Assembly (NCBI RefSeq): GCF_016924665.1
Contig: NZ_JAFFJT010000034.1
Coordinates: forward strand, 25,533-89,532
DNA: 64,000 bases
Source of the DNA: Nocardioides sp. SYSU D00038
GTDB taxonomy: Bacteria; Actinomycetota; Actinomycetes; Propionibacteriales; Nocardioidaceae
Direction: 5' to 3'
This document shows positions 1 to 10,516 of the stretch, piece after piece. How positions within the stretch are numbered: position 1 is the stretch's first letter; each line of letters starts with the position of its first letter. The notes beneath the pieces were generated by a model, which was not told the origin of the DNA, did no database searches, and saw only the letters and a list, made by a program, of their open reading frames with translations. The translations under genes were made by a program, and so were the position numbers.

Positions 1-1797
<1,797 letters not shown>

Positions 1798-1877
1798 GCC
1801 GCGAGTGTAGGTGTGGCCCCCAGCCCGAGCGACCGGTCACCGCGATGAGTCCGGGGCCCGGCGCCGGTCTCCACGGC

Positions 1878-2366
1878 ATGACCCTCTCCGGTGCGATCAG
1901 TCCCTGCCTGTGGTTCGACCACGAGCTCGAGGAGGCCGCGGAGTTCTACACCGCGATCTTCCCGCGCTCGTCGATCGGCCACCTGGCGCGCTACACCGAC
2001 GCGGGCCCGGGTGAGCCCGGGCGGGTGATGGCCGGCGAGTTCACGCTCGACGGGCTCACCTTCCGCGGCATCAACGGCGGTCCGGCGCACGCCGGGTTCA
2101 GCGAGTCGATCTCGTTCTCGGTGCTCTGCCGCGACCAGGCCGAGGTCGACCACTACTGGGAGCGCCTCTCCGACGGCGGCAGCACGTCGGTCTGCGGCTG
2201 GCTCACCGACCGGTTCGGGCTGTCGTGGCAGGTGGTCCCGCAGCGGCTCTACGAGCTGGTCTCCGATCCCGACCCGGTCCGTGCCACGGCCGCCTCGCAG
2301 GCGATGCTCGGCATGACCAGGATCGTGGTCGCCGACCTCGAGGCGGCGGTCGCCGCGGTCTCCTGA
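1878..2366 (+). CDS. VOC/PhnB-like protein
   Basis: A protein of about 162 residues of the PhnB/3-demethylubiquinone 3-methyltransferase-like branch of the vicinal-oxygen-chelate fold. Typical signatures are the opening CLWFDHELEEAAEFYTAIFP, the central FRGINGG, the SISFSVLCRDQAEVDHYWERLS stretch (positions around residues 78-97), and a DRFGLSWQVVP segment. Family members are widespread and mostly uncharacterised; the methyltransferase name is historical and no reaction should be assumed. The ATG at 1878 was chosen because homology begins right after it; an upstream ATG at 1845 would add 11 unconserved residues, and neither has a clear Shine-Dalgarno. It is convergent with the ArsR-type gene. 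Confidence 0.8.
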   Translation: MTLSGAISPCLWFDHELEEAAEFYTAIFPRSSIGHLARYTDAGPGEPGRVMAGEFTLDGLTFRGINGGPAHAGFSESISFSVLCRDQAEVDHYWERLSDGGSTSVCGWLTDRFGLSWQVVPQRLYELVSDPDPVRATAASQAMLGMTRIVVADLEAAVAAVS

Positions 2367-2397
2367 GCGGTCGGCCCGACGGTGGATCAGCTGGCTG

Positions 2398-3126
2398 TCA
2401 GCCGGCCAGGCCGGGCGCGGTCTCGCGCCACCCGTCCAGGTCGCGCAGCCGCAACCCGAGCCACTCCTCGAGCCCGGCCGCGCCGTCGGCGGTGACGTCG
2501 AGCCCGCGGCTGCCCGGGCGCCGGACGACCCACGCGCTGTCGATCATCCGGGTCGCCACCGCGGCGCCGACCGCACCGGCGAGGTGGGGACGCCGCTCGG
2601 TCCAGTCGGTGCACTCGCGCAGCAGCCGCCGCTCCCGGGCGCGCAGCGGCGCCAGGTCGAGGCCCACCTCGCCGAGCACCTCCTCGGCCCGCTCCCCCAG
2701 CGCGGCACCGTCCGCGAGCACGACGGCGCCCCGGGTGACCAGCCCGTCGGTGACCGCGGTGCCGAGCACGCCCGCGAGGTGGTCGTAGCAGAGCCGGGCC
2801 CGCCGCAGCCGTCGCCGCGACCGCTCGCCGCGCAGCGAGGTCACCGGTGTCTCGGGGGCCACCAGCTGCATCGCCTCGAGCATCTCGGCGACCTCGACCC
2901 CGGCCAGCCGGTAGAGCCGGTGCCGGCCGGAGGTCGTCACCGAGACGAGCCCGCCCTCGAGGAGGCGGCGCAGGTGGCTGCTGGTCAGCGAGGCCGAGGC
3001 CCCGGCGGCGGCCGCCAGCTCGGAGGCGGTGGTCGCGCCGCCGTCGAGCAGGCGCAGCAGCAGGGCCGCGCGCACCCGGTCGCCCACGAGGGCGCCCAGG
3101 CTGGCGAGGTCGGACTCTCCGGTCAC
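2398..3126 (-). CDS. ArsR-family winged-helix regulator
   Basis: A DNA-binding regulator of 242 residues. The N-terminal 80 or so residues form an ArsR-type winged helix (LLDGGATTASELAAAAGAS for the first helices, then SLTSSHLRRLLEGGLVS as recognition helix, then the wing around TTSGRHRLYRL). No metal-binding ELCVCDL-type box is visible, so it is probably not a classical metal sensor; the longer C-terminal part is unassigned. The start is the GTG at 3126. It is divergent from an MFS transporter gene 65 bases away, the usual arrangement of a local repressor and its efflux target. The inducer is unknown. Confidence 0.85.
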   Translation of the reverse strand: MTGESDLASLGALVGDRVRAALLLRLLDGGATTASELAAAAGASASLTSSHLRRLLEGGLVSVTTSGRHRLYRLAGVEVAEMLEAMQLVAPETPVTSLRGERSRRRLRRARLCYDHLAGVLGTAVTDGLVTRGAVVLADGAALGERAEEVLGEVGLDLAPLRARERRLLRECTDWTERRPHLAGAVGAAVATRMIDSAWVVRRPGSRGLDVTADGAAGLEEWLGLRLRDLDGWRETAPGLAG

Positions 3127-3191
3127 GGGTGTGACGGTAGTCCCACGACGCTTCAACGGCGGTTGAAGCGTCGCCGTCCTAGCGTGGACCC

Positions 3192-4391
3192 ATGAGGTCG
3201 TGGCAGCGGGTGGCCCTGGCGATGTTCGCCGTCGGGTGGGGCGCCAACCAGTTCTCCTCCCTCCTGATCGCCTACCGCGACGAGCTCGGCACGTCGACCC
3301 AGGTGCGCGCCGTCCTGCTGGGGGTCTACGCCGCCGGGCTGGTGCCTGCGTTGCTGGTGGGCGGGGCGGCGTCGGACCGCTGGGGCCGGCGGGCCGTCGT
3401 GCTGCCGGCGGTGGCGCTCTCGCCGGTCGCGACCCTGCTGCTGGTGGTGGCGCACGAGTCCACCGCCGGTCTCGCGGTGGGCCGGCTGCTCGCCGGCGCC
3501 TGCTCGGGGGTGGTGTTCGGTGCCGCCAGCGCCTGGGTGGCCGACCTGTCCGTCGACGAGGCCCCCGGCACCGCGGCCCGCCGCGCGGCGATCTGCATGT
3601 CCGCCGGCTTCGGGCTCGGCCCGCTGGTGGCCGCGCTCGTCTCCCAGTGGTCGCCGTGGCCGCTGACCCTGCCCTACCTCCCCCACCTGGTGCTCGGGGT
3701 CGTCGCGCTGGTGCTCCTGCTGCCCGCCCCCGGCCCACGACCGCTCGACCCGCCGCGTCGCTCGCTGCTGCGGGTGCCGGCGGTGACCCGCGGCCGCCGG
3801 TTCCTGCTGGTGGTCGCACCCTCGGCACCGTGGGTCTTCGGCTGCGTCACGCTCTCGTTCGCCTACCTGCCCGGCGAGCTCGGCGGGTCGCAGCGCGGCG
3901 CGGTCGCCTTCGCCGGTCTGCTCACCGGGCTGACCCTGGGCTCCGGGGTCGCCGTGCAGTCGCTCGCCCGCCGCCTCGACGACCGGCGGCCGCTGCTGGC
4001 CGGCCAGGCCGGCCTGGTCTGCGCGCTGCTCGGCCTCGCCGCCGGCGTCGGTGCGCTCACCTGGGAGACGCGCTGGGCGCTGCTGCTCTCCGCGCCGCTG
4101 CTCGGCGCGGCCTACGGCTGCGTGCTGGTCTCGGGGCTGCGCGAGACCGAGCGGCTCTCGGCTCCCGACGAGCGCGGGGCGACCGTGGCGGTCTTCTACG
4201 CGCTCACCTACGCCGGCTTCGCGGCGCCGTACCTGCTCGGGGTGGTGGGCGGCGGCCGCACCGGCGTGGTGGTGGCGATGGGCGCCGTCGCGCTGTGCCT
4301 GCTGGTGGTCACGCTCGCCGGTCGCCGCGGGCCGGACGGCGTGACCAGCGCCACGGCCGCGGCCCTGCCCGGTGGCACCACCCGGGCATAG
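3192..4391 (+). CDS. MFS transporter
   Basis: An integral membrane permease of 399 residues with about 12 predicted hydrophobic segments, starting directly with a membrane helix (VALAMFAVGWGANQFSSLL). The loop between helices 2 and 3 has SDRWGRRAVVLP, the conserved major-facilitator motif A. No substrate can be deduced. It is divergent from the ArsR-type regulator, with the shared promoter region at about 3127-3191; repression by that regulator is inferred. panB follows on the same strand after about 60 bases. Confidence 0.88.
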   Translation: MRSWQRVALAMFAVGWGANQFSSLLIAYRDELGTSTQVRAVLLGVYAAGLVPALLVGGAASDRWGRRAVVLPAVALSPVATLLLVVAHESTAGLAVGRLLAGACSGVVFGAASAWVADLSVDEAPGTAARRAAICMSAGFGLGPLVAALVSQWSPWPLTLPYLPHLVLGVVALVLLLPAPGPRPLDPPRRSLLRVPAVTRGRRFLLVVAPSAPWVFGCVTLSFAYLPGELGGSQRGAVAFAGLLTGLTLGSGVAVQSLARRLDDRRPLLAGQAGLVCALLGLAAGVGALTWETRWALLLSAPLLGAAYGCVLVSGLRETERLSAPDERGATVAVFYALTYAGFAAPYLLGVVGGGRTGVVVAMGAVALCLLVVTLAGRRGPDGVTSATAAALPGGTTRA

Positions 4392-4450
4392 CCTGATCGT
4401 GGTCCGTGGACTCCATCCGGGAGCCGCGAGATGACGAACGGAGCTCGACG

Positions 4451-5326
4451 ATGAGCCAAGGCTCGACCCCCGAGGAGCACGCGCCCTACGGCACCGGTCC
4501 GGCGGCCGCAGGTGCCGGCGGGAGCGCCCCCGTGCGCAAGGTACGCACCCACCACCTCCGCGAGATGAAGGAGCGGGGCGAGAAGTTCACGATGCTGACG
4601 GCCTACGAGCAGTACGCCGCGCAGACCTTCGACGAGGCCGGCATCGACGTCCTGCTGGTGGGCGACAGCGCCTCCAACAACGTGTTCGGCAACGAGACCT
4701 CGTTGCCGGTGACCGTCGACGAGCTGATCCCGCTGACCCGTGCCGTCAGCCGCTCGACCCGTCGTGCGCTCGTGGTCGGCGACCTGCCGTTCGGCTCCTA
4801 CCAGGCCTCGCCCGAGCAGGCCTACCTCACCGCTGCCCGCTTCATGAAGGAGGGCGGCGCCCACTGCGTCAAGCTCGAGGGCGGCGTCGAGATGGTGCCG
4901 CAGATCGAGCGGCTCACCCGCGGCGGCATCCCGGTGATGGCCCACATCGGCTTCACCCCGCAGAGCGAGCACGCCCTCGGCGGCTACCGCGTGCAGGGCC
5001 GCGGCGAGACCTCGGCCCGGGTGCTGGCCGACGCCGAGGCGGTGCAGGACGCCGGCGCGTTCGCCGTGGTCATGGAGATGGTGCCCGGCGACGTCGCCGG
5101 CGAGGTGACCCGCAAGCTCGCGATCCCGACGATCGGCATCGGAGCGGGCAACGAGACCGACGGGCAGGTGCTGGTCTGGCAGGACGCGTTCGGGCTGCGC
5201 ACCGGCCGGATGGCCAGGTTCGTCAAGCAGTACGCCGACCTGCACGGGGTGCTCCTCGAAGCCGCCCGGGCCTACGCCGACGACGTGCGCGGCGGCACCT
5301 TCCCGGGGCCCGAGCACACCTTCTGA
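4451..5326 (+). CDS. panB: 3-methyl-2-oxobutanoate hydroxymethyltransferase
   Basis: PanB transfers a hydroxymethyl group from methylene-tetrahydrofolate to ketoisovalerate, giving ketopantoate, the first committed step to pantothenate and coenzyme A. The 291-residue product carries family blocks FTMLTAYEQYAAQTFDEAG, DVLLVGDSAS, MKEGGAHCVKLEGG, AHIGFTPQSEHALGGYRVQG and IPTIGIGAGNETDGQVLVW. The metal-binding acidic residues lie in the VGDS and EGG regions. The ATG at 4451 is preferred to an in-frame ATG at 4406 because it is preceded by a GGAG at suitable spacing and removes a non-conserved leader; even so, about 30 residues before VRKVRTHHL are low complexity. In M. tuberculosis panB (Rv2225) sits near the RNase H/zinc-ribbon genes, as here at greater distance. 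Confidence 0.95.
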   Translation: MSQGSTPEEHAPYGTGPAAAGAGGSAPVRKVRTHHLREMKERGEKFTMLTAYEQYAAQTFDEAGIDVLLVGDSASNNVFGNETSLPVTVDELIPLTRAVSRSTRRALVVGDLPFGSYQASPEQAYLTAARFMKEGGAHCVKLEGGVEMVPQIERLTRGGIPVMAHIGFTPQSEHALGGYRVQGRGETSARVLADAEAVQDAGAFAVVMEMVPGDVAGEVTRKLAIPTIGIGAGNETDGQVLVWQDAFGLRTGRMARFVKQYADLHGVLLEAARAYADDVRGGTFPGPEHTF

Positions 5327-5396
5327 CCGTCTGCCGCGAATCGATCCACCCGATCGGACGTGGACCGACGGGGGCCGCGCGTGGGTACCGTGGCGC

Positions 5397-6551
5397 ATGC
5401 GCACCCCCGTCGTCGCCGCCGCCCTCCTCGCCCTGCTCGCGCCGGCCGCCCCGGCCGTCGCCCACGACCGGCCCGCCACCCCTACTGCCTCCAGCGCCGA
5501 TCGGGCCGCGCCCCGGCTCGTGGTGCGCACGGTCGCCCGCGGGCTCGACCATCCCTGGGACGTCCGGCCGATCGGCAACGGCCGCCTGCTGGTCACCGAG
5601 CGGAAGGCCCGGCTCTCGGTGGTCAGGAACGGTCGCTCGCGCACGGTGCGCTTCCCCCGCAGCAGCGTCTGGGTCTCGGGCGAGACCGGCCTGATGGGGC
5701 TCGAGGTCGACCCCGGCTTCGCCCGCAACCGCCGCTTCTACACCTGCCAGGGCGGTTTCGCCGGCGGCAACCACGACGTCCGGGTGATCGCCTGGCGGCT
5801 GAACAGGAAGGCGACCCGGGCGACGTTCAAGCGTCGTCTGGTCGCCGGCATCCCGGCCACCTCGGGCCGCCACGGCGGCTGTCGTCTGCTGGTGGCCCGC
5901 GACGGCTCGCTGCTGGTCGGCACCGGCGACGCCGCCGTCGGCACCAACCCTCGCGACCTCGGCTCGCTGGGCGGCAAGACCCTGCGCCTGGACCGGTTCA
6001 CCGGCCGCCCGTGGCCCACGAACCCGTTCATCGGCAGCAGCAACCCGCGGACCCGCTACCTGTTCACCTACGGCCACCGCAACGTGCAGGGTCTGGCCCA
6101 GCGCGCCGACGGCACCCTCTGGTCGGTCGAGCAGGGCAGCGACCGCGACGACGAGGTCAACCTGCTGCGTCGCGGCGGCGACTACGGCTGGCACCCGGTG
6201 CCGGGCTACAACGAGTCGGTGCCGATGACCGACCAGTCGCTGCCCGGCCCCCAGCAGGCCGCCCGGTGGCGCTCCGGCCCGTCGACGCTCGCCACCTCGG
6301 GCGGCACGTTCGTCGCCGGCCGCCAGTGGGGCGCGCTCGACGGCACCCTCGCCGTGGCCGTGCTCAAGGCGCAGCGGGTGCTGTTCCTGACCTTCGGCCC
6401 GCGCGGTGCGCTCAGGAAGGTCCGCACCCCCGCGGCGCTGCGCCAGTACGGCCGGATCCGCCAGGTGAGCCGGGCCCGCGGCGGCGCGCTGCTGGTCACC
6501 ACCGACAACGGCGGCGGCCGCGACGTCGTGCTCAAGGTGACGCCGCGCTGA
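5397..6551 (+). CDS. Secreted PQQ-type sugar dehydrogenase-like beta-propeller
   Basis: An exported protein of 384 residues of the glucose/sorbosone dehydrogenase (GSDH) family. Residues 1-23 form a signal peptide (MRTPVVAAALLALL...AVAH). The body has the propeller hallmarks: LDHPWDVRPIGNGRLLVTER near the start, GETGLMGLEVDPGF, SGRHGGCRL, DLGSLGGKTLRLDRFTG, TYGHRNVQGLAQ and DDEVNLLRRGGDYGWH. Relatives oxidise aldose sugars with PQQ, but many family members have untested activity, so substrate and cofactor are inferred. No PQQ biosynthesis genes are in the window. It appears monocistronic. Confidence 0.85.
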   Translation: MRTPVVAAALLALLAPAAPAVAHDRPATPTASSADRAAPRLVVRTVARGLDHPWDVRPIGNGRLLVTERKARLSVVRNGRSRTVRFPRSSVWVSGETGLMGLEVDPGFARNRRFYTCQGGFAGGNHDVRVIAWRLNRKATRATFKRRLVAGIPATSGRHGGCRLLVARDGSLLVGTGDAAVGTNPRDLGSLGGKTLRLDRFTGRPWPTNPFIGSSNPRTRYLFTYGHRNVQGLAQRADGTLWSVEQGSDRDDEVNLLRRGGDYGWHPVPGYNESVPMTDQSLPGPQQAARWRSGPSTLATSGGTFVAGRQWGALDGTLAVAVLKAQRVLFLTFGPRGALRKVRTPAALRQYGRIRQVSRARGGALLVTTDNGGGRDVVLKVTPR

Positions 6552-6573
6552 CGCCGGCGCCGAGCGCAGCGGG

Positions 6574-6843
6574 TCAGGCCGTCCAGTCGAGGAACAGGCC
6601 GCCCAGGGTCACCACGCCGAACCACAGCACCACCGCGATCACCGGGAGCACCACCACCCGGGTCGGGTGGGGCGTCCACCACGTGCAGGCGAGCACGAAG
6701 AGCACCACCCACACGACCATGAGGAGCACCACCGCCCACCACGGCGCGAGCAGGCCGCTGGCGGCGTAGAGGAAGAACACCGAGGCCATGCCGGCCATGC
6801 CGACGAACGGCCACGGCGAGACGGCCCTCGCGTTGCGGGCCAC
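6574..6843 (-). CDS. Small membrane protein
   Basis: An 89-residue protein with three hydrophobic segments: WPFVGMAGMASVFFLYAASG, then VVLLMVVWVVLFVLACTWW, then VVVLPVIAVVLWFGVVTLG. The start is a GTG at 6843, five bases after the stop of the upstream 61-residue gene, so the two are probably co-transcribed and coupled. No family is recognised. Longer frames through this region that start inside the upstream gene are Arg/Thr-rich shadows. Confidence 0.7.
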   Translation of the reverse strand: MARNARAVSPWPFVGMAGMASVFFLYAASGLLAPWWAVVLLMVVWVVLFVLACTWWTPHPTRVVVLPVIAVVLWFGVVTLGGLFLDWTA

Positions 6844-6847
6844 CGCC

Positions 6848-7033
6848 TCAGTCCTCGAGGTCCTCGTCGTTCCAGTTCGGGTCGTGGTCCCAGGCGTCGT
6901 TGCGCTCCTCGACCTTCTCCAGCGCCCGGGACGCCTCGGCCTCGGAGGAGTAGGGACCGAGCCGGTCCTTGTTCGGGCAGCCGTCCTCACCCTCGACGGT
7001 CTTGTGCTTGAGGCAGTACCAGAACTCGCTCAT
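6848..7033 (-). CDS. Conserved 61-residue actinobacterial protein
   Basis: A small soluble protein beginning MSEFWYCLKHKTVEGEDGC and continuing with GPYSSEAEASRALEKVEERN, then an acidic tail WNDEDLED. The YCLKHKxVE...C pattern and the GPYxSxxEAxxALE helix resemble small conserved actinobacterial proteins, some labelled SPOR-like, of no known function. It is divergent from the methionine aminopeptidase gene, with only 43 bases between the two starts, and is followed by the small membrane protein gene. Confidence 0.75.
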   Translation of the reverse strand: MSEFWYCLKHKTVEGEDGCPNKDRLGPYSSEAEASRALEKVEERNDAWDHDPNWNDEDLED

Positions 7034-7076
7034 GGCGCGAACCTACTCCCCGCGGGGCCGCGTAGCGTTGACCTCC

Positions 7077-7937
7077 GTGACCACCGCCGCGCCCTCCGTC
7101 CGACCCGGCACGATCTCGCCGCGGCGGCCCGTGCCCGCGACCGTCCCACGGCCCGAGTACGTCGACCGCCCGGCGCCGGAGCCGTTCACCGGCCGCGAGG
7201 TCAAGGACGCCGGGACCATCGAGCGGATGCGCGCCGCTGGCCGGCTCGCGGCCCGGGCGCGCGACCTGGTGGGCAGCCACGTCGCCCCCGGCGTGACGAC
7301 CGACAAGCTCGACCGGATCGGCCACGAGTACCTCTGCGACCACGGCGCCTACCCCTCGACGCTGGGCTACCGCGGCTTCCCCAAGTCGCTGTGCTCGAGC
7401 GTCAACGAGGTGGTCTGCCACGGGATCCCCGACAGCCGGGTGATCGAGGACGGCGACATCGTCAACATCGACATCACCGCCTACCTCGACGGCGTGCACG
7501 GCGACACCAACGCCACCTTCCTCGCCGGCGACGTCGACGAGGAGTCGCGGCTGCTGGTCGAGCGCACCCGCGAGGCCCTCGAGCGCGGCATCCGCGCGGT
7601 CAAGCCGGGTCGGCGGATCAACGTCATCGGCCGGGTCATCGAGTCCTACGCCAAGCGGTTCGGCTACGGCGTCGTGCGCGAGTTCACCGGCCACGGCATC
7701 GGCACCGTCTTCCACAGCGGGCTCGTCGTCCCCCACTACGACACCGGCGCCTACGACGACCTGATCGAGGTCGGCATGACCTTCACGATCGAGCCGATGC
7801 TCAACCTCGGCACCCACGAGTGGACGATGTGGGACGACGGCTGGACCGTGGTCACCGACGACCTGCGGCGCAGCGCCCAGTTCGAGCACACGCTGCTGGT
7901 CACCCCCGACGGCGCCGAGGTGCTGACCCACCCCTGA
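7077..7937 (+). CDS. map: Methionine aminopeptidase, type I
   Basis: A metallo-protease that removes the initiator methionine from new proteins. The 286-residue product has the pita-bread-fold signatures: YPSTLGYRGFPKSLCSSVNE, VCHGIPDSRVIEDGD, NIDITAYLDGVHGDTN (two metal-binding Asp), EFTGHGIG (metal His), FTIEPML (metal Glu) and a final Glu in FEHTLLV. About 40 N-terminal residues including a Pro-rich stretch precede the catalytic domain, as in other actinobacterial enzymes with an N-terminal linker. The start is the GTG at 7077; the frame extends upstream over the divergent small gene but that leader is not plausible. Confidence 0.93.
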   Translation: MTTAAPSVRPGTISPRRPVPATVPRPEYVDRPAPEPFTGREVKDAGTIERMRAAGRLAARARDLVGSHVAPGVTTDKLDRIGHEYLCDHGAYPSTLGYRGFPKSLCSSVNEVVCHGIPDSRVIEDGDIVNIDITAYLDGVHGDTNATFLAGDVDEESRLLVERTREALERGIRAVKPGRRINVIGRVIESYAKRFGYGVVREFTGHGIGTVFHSGLVVPHYDTGAYDDLIEVGMTFTIEPMLNLGTHEWTMWDDGWTVVTDDLRRSAQFEHTLLVTPDGAEVLTHP

Positions 7938-7988
7938 GGGGGAGCCGACCGAAACAATCCGGACACGCCGCGTGCGTAGGGTCTGGCC

Positions 7989-9590
7989 ATGAACATGTTC
8001 GAGGGCTACCTCTCCCGGGGCCCGGCGTACGACGAGATGTTCGACGGCACCGACCTTCGCCCGCCGTACCAGCGGCTGCGCGCGTCGCTCGAGGGGATGT
8101 CGAGCACCGACCTCGTGGGCCGGGTGGAGGCGCTGCAGGCCAGCTACCTCGACCAGGGCGTGACCTTCGACATCGGCGGCGAGGAGCGGGCCTTCCCGCT
8201 CGACATCCTGCCGCGGGTCATCGAGCTCGACACCTGGTCGACGATCGACCGCGGGGTGCAGCAGCGGGTGCGCGCGCTGGAGGCGTTCCTGGCCGACGTC
8301 TACGACACCGGCCAGGTCTTCGACGACGGCGTGGTGCCGCGCTCGGTCGTGACCTCGTCGTCCCACTTCCACCGGGCCGCCGCCAACGTCCGGCCGCCGA
8401 ACGGCGTGCGCGTGCACGTGAGCGGCATCGACCTGGTGCGCGACGACGCGGGCGAGTTCCGGGTGCTCGAGGACAACGTGCGGGTGCCGTCGGGGGTGTC
8501 CTACGTGATCACCAACCGCCGGGCGATCTCGGCGGCGCTGCCCGAGACCATCGCCGCCCACCGGATCCGCCCGGTGGCGTCGTACCCCCAACGGCTGCTG
8601 GCCGCGCTGCGCGCCGCCGCGCCGGCCGGCGTCACCGACCCGACCGTCGTCGTGCTCACCCCGGGCGTCTACAACGGCGCCTACTTCGAGCACGCGCTGC
8701 TGGCCCGCACGATGGGCGTCGAGCTGGTCGAGGGCCGCGACCTCGAGTGCCGGCGCGGCCGGGTGATGATGCGCACCACCAAGGGCCGCGAGCCGGTGCA
8801 CGTCATCTACCGCCGCGTCGACGACGACTTCCTCGACCCCGTGCACTTCCGGGCCGACTCCGTGCTCGGCTGCCCCGGCATGATCGACGCCGCGCGCGCG
8901 GGCAACGTGACGCTCGCCAACGCCGTGGGCAACGGCGTCGCCGACGACAAGCTCGTCTACACCTACCTGCCCGACATCATCCGCTACTACCTCGCCGAGG
9001 ACCCGGTGATCCGCAACGTCGACACCTGGCGGATGGGCGACGAGAAGTCGCGCGAGGAGGTGCTCGACCGCCTCGACGAGCTGGTGCTCAAGCCGGTGGA
9101 CGGCTCCGGCGGCAAGGGCATCGTGATCGGGCCGGCGGCCAGCCGGGCCGAGCTCGACGAGCTGCGCACCAAGGTGCTCGCCGACCCGCGGTCGTGGATC
9201 GCCCAGCCCGTCGTGCAGCTCTCGACGGTGCCGACCTTCGTCGACGGCCGGTTGGGGCCGCGCCACGTCGACCTGCGCCCGTTCGCCGTCAACGACGGCA
9301 ACCGGGTCTGGGTGCTGCCGGGCGGGCTGACCCGGGTCGCGCTCGCGGAGGGTGAGCTGATCGTCAACTCCTCGCGCGGCGGTGGCTCCAAGGACACCTG
9401 GGTGCTGGCGGGGGCTCCCCGGGCCGCCACGCCCGAACCGCCGGCCGCTCCCGCTCCCCCGCCGCCGCCCGCGCCCGAGATGGACGTCGGGCCGGCACTG
9501 GCCGAGCTCACCAGCCACCACGACCAGCAGCAACAGCAGCAACAGGGCCGGAGCCGGGCGGCGGGTCCGGGAGGGGAGGCGTCGTGCTGA
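7989..9590 (+). CDS. Circularly permuted type 2 ATP-grasp protein
   Basis: A 533-residue protein of the circularly permuted ATP-grasp family (DUF404/DUF407 type), comparable to M. tuberculosis Rv2411c. Clear family blocks are FEGYLSRGPAYDEMFDG, FPLDILPRVI, VRVHVSGIDLVRDD, RVLEDNVRVPSGVSYV, LVLKPVDGSGGKGI (ATP-binding) and a C-terminal VDLRPFAVNDG. ATP-grasp enzymes join a carboxylate to an amine or thiol through an acyl phosphate; the substrate is unknown. The last 70 residues are Pro/Ala-rich and end with a run of seven Gln after HHD, which is not part of the fold. It overlaps the alpha-E gene by seven bases and heads a three-gene operon. Confidence 0.9.
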   Translation: MNMFEGYLSRGPAYDEMFDGTDLRPPYQRLRASLEGMSSTDLVGRVEALQASYLDQGVTFDIGGEERAFPLDILPRVIELDTWSTIDRGVQQRVRALEAFLADVYDTGQVFDDGVVPRSVVTSSSHFHRAAANVRPPNGVRVHVSGIDLVRDDAGEFRVLEDNVRVPSGVSYVITNRRAISAALPETIAAHRIRPVASYPQRLLAALRAAAPAGVTDPTVVVLTPGVYNGAYFEHALLARTMGVELVEGRDLECRRGRVMMRTTKGREPVHVIYRRVDDDFLDPVHFRADSVLGCPGMIDAARAGNVTLANAVGNGVADDKLVYTYLPDIIRYYLAEDPVIRNVDTWRMGDEKSREEVLDRLDELVLKPVDGSGGKGIVIGPAASRAELDELRTKVLADPRSWIAQPVVQLSTVPTFVDGRLGPRHVDLRPFAVNDGNRVWVLPGGLTRVALAEGELIVNSSRGGGSKDTWVLAGAPRAATPEPPAAPAPPPPPAPEMDVGPALAELTSHHDQQQQQQQGRSRAAGPGGEASC

Positions 9591-10516
9591 GCCGGATCGC
9601 GGAGTCGATGTTCTGGATCGGTCGCTACGTCGAGCGCGCCGAGGACACCGCGCGGATCCTCGACGTGCAGACCCAGCTGATCCTCGAGGACGCCACCATC
9701 GACGAGGAGGCCACCTGCCGCGAGCTGCTGTCGGTGATGGGGGTCGAGGACGAGCCCGAGGGTCGCGTCGACGTGGCGCTCATCCTCGACCTGCTCGCCT
9801 ACGACCCCGCTTCGACGGTCTCGATCGCCTCCGCCCTGGGCGCGGCCCGCGAGAGCGCCCGGCGGGCGCGCGAGACGCTCTCGACGACGATGTGGGAGGC
9901 GATCAACACCACCTACCGGGCGATCCCGTCGGGGCAGTTCCACGCGCTGCGCGCCCCGCACGTCTTCCAGTGGGTGCGCGAGCGCGCGGCCCTGGTGAAC
10001 GGCACCGCCGACGCGACGATGACCCGTGACGAGGGCTGGCACTTCCTCATGCTCGGCCGCTGCGTCGAGCGCGCCGACATGACCTCGCGGCTGGTGGCCA
10101 GCGCCTCGATCGCCTCGGCCAGCGGGGCGCCGTGGACCGGCACGCTGCGGGCCTGCGGCGCCTACGAGGCCTTCCTGCGCACCTACCGGGGGCTCGAGAC
10201 CGAGCGGGGTGCGGCCGAGTTCCTGCTGCTCGACCGCTGGTTCCCCCGGTCGGTGGTGTTCTCGCTCAACCGGGCCGAGCAGTGCCTCGACAACCTCGAG
10301 GCGGCCGGCTCGCGCGCGGGCTTCGAGAACGAGGCCCAGCGGCTGCTCGGCCGGATGCGCGCGGAGCTGGAGTACCGCTCGCTCTCCGACGTGATGGCCG
10401 ACCTGCCGGCCGAGATGGAGCGGCTGCAGCGAGCCTGTGCGCTGGCCACCGAGGCCGTCACCCGGCGCTACTTCGCCGGCGCCGAGGCGCTGACCTGGCA
10501 GGGGGTCCGGGCATGA
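9584..10516 (+). CDS. Alpha-E domain protein (DUF403)
   Basis: An all-helical 310-residue protein of the alpha-E family, comparable to Rv2410c. Family signatures are the N-terminal SRIAESMFWIGRYVERAEDTAR, the middle GWHFLMLGRCVERADMTSRL, and FPRSVVFSLNRAEQCLDNLE. It starts with a GTG lying inside the stop region of the ATP-grasp gene and ends in an ATGA overlap with the transglutaminase gene, so all three are translationally coupled. In bacteria these three domains recur together or fused, implying one complex or pathway, possibly peptide synthesis or modification. The biochemical role is unknown. Confidence 0.88.
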   Translation: MLSRIAESMFWIGRYVERAEDTARILDVQTQLILEDATIDEEATCRELLSVMGVEDEPEGRVDVALILDLLAYDPASTVSIASALGAARESARRARETLSTTMWEAINTTYRAIPSGQFHALRAPHVFQWVRERAALVNGTADATMTRDEGWHFLMLGRCVERADMTSRLVASASIASASGAPWTGTLRACGAYEAFLRTYRGLETERGAAEFLLLDRWFPRSVVFSLNRAEQCLDNLEAAGSRAGFENEAQRLLGRMRAELEYRSLSDVMADLPAEMERLQRACALATEAVTRRYFAGAEALTWQGVRA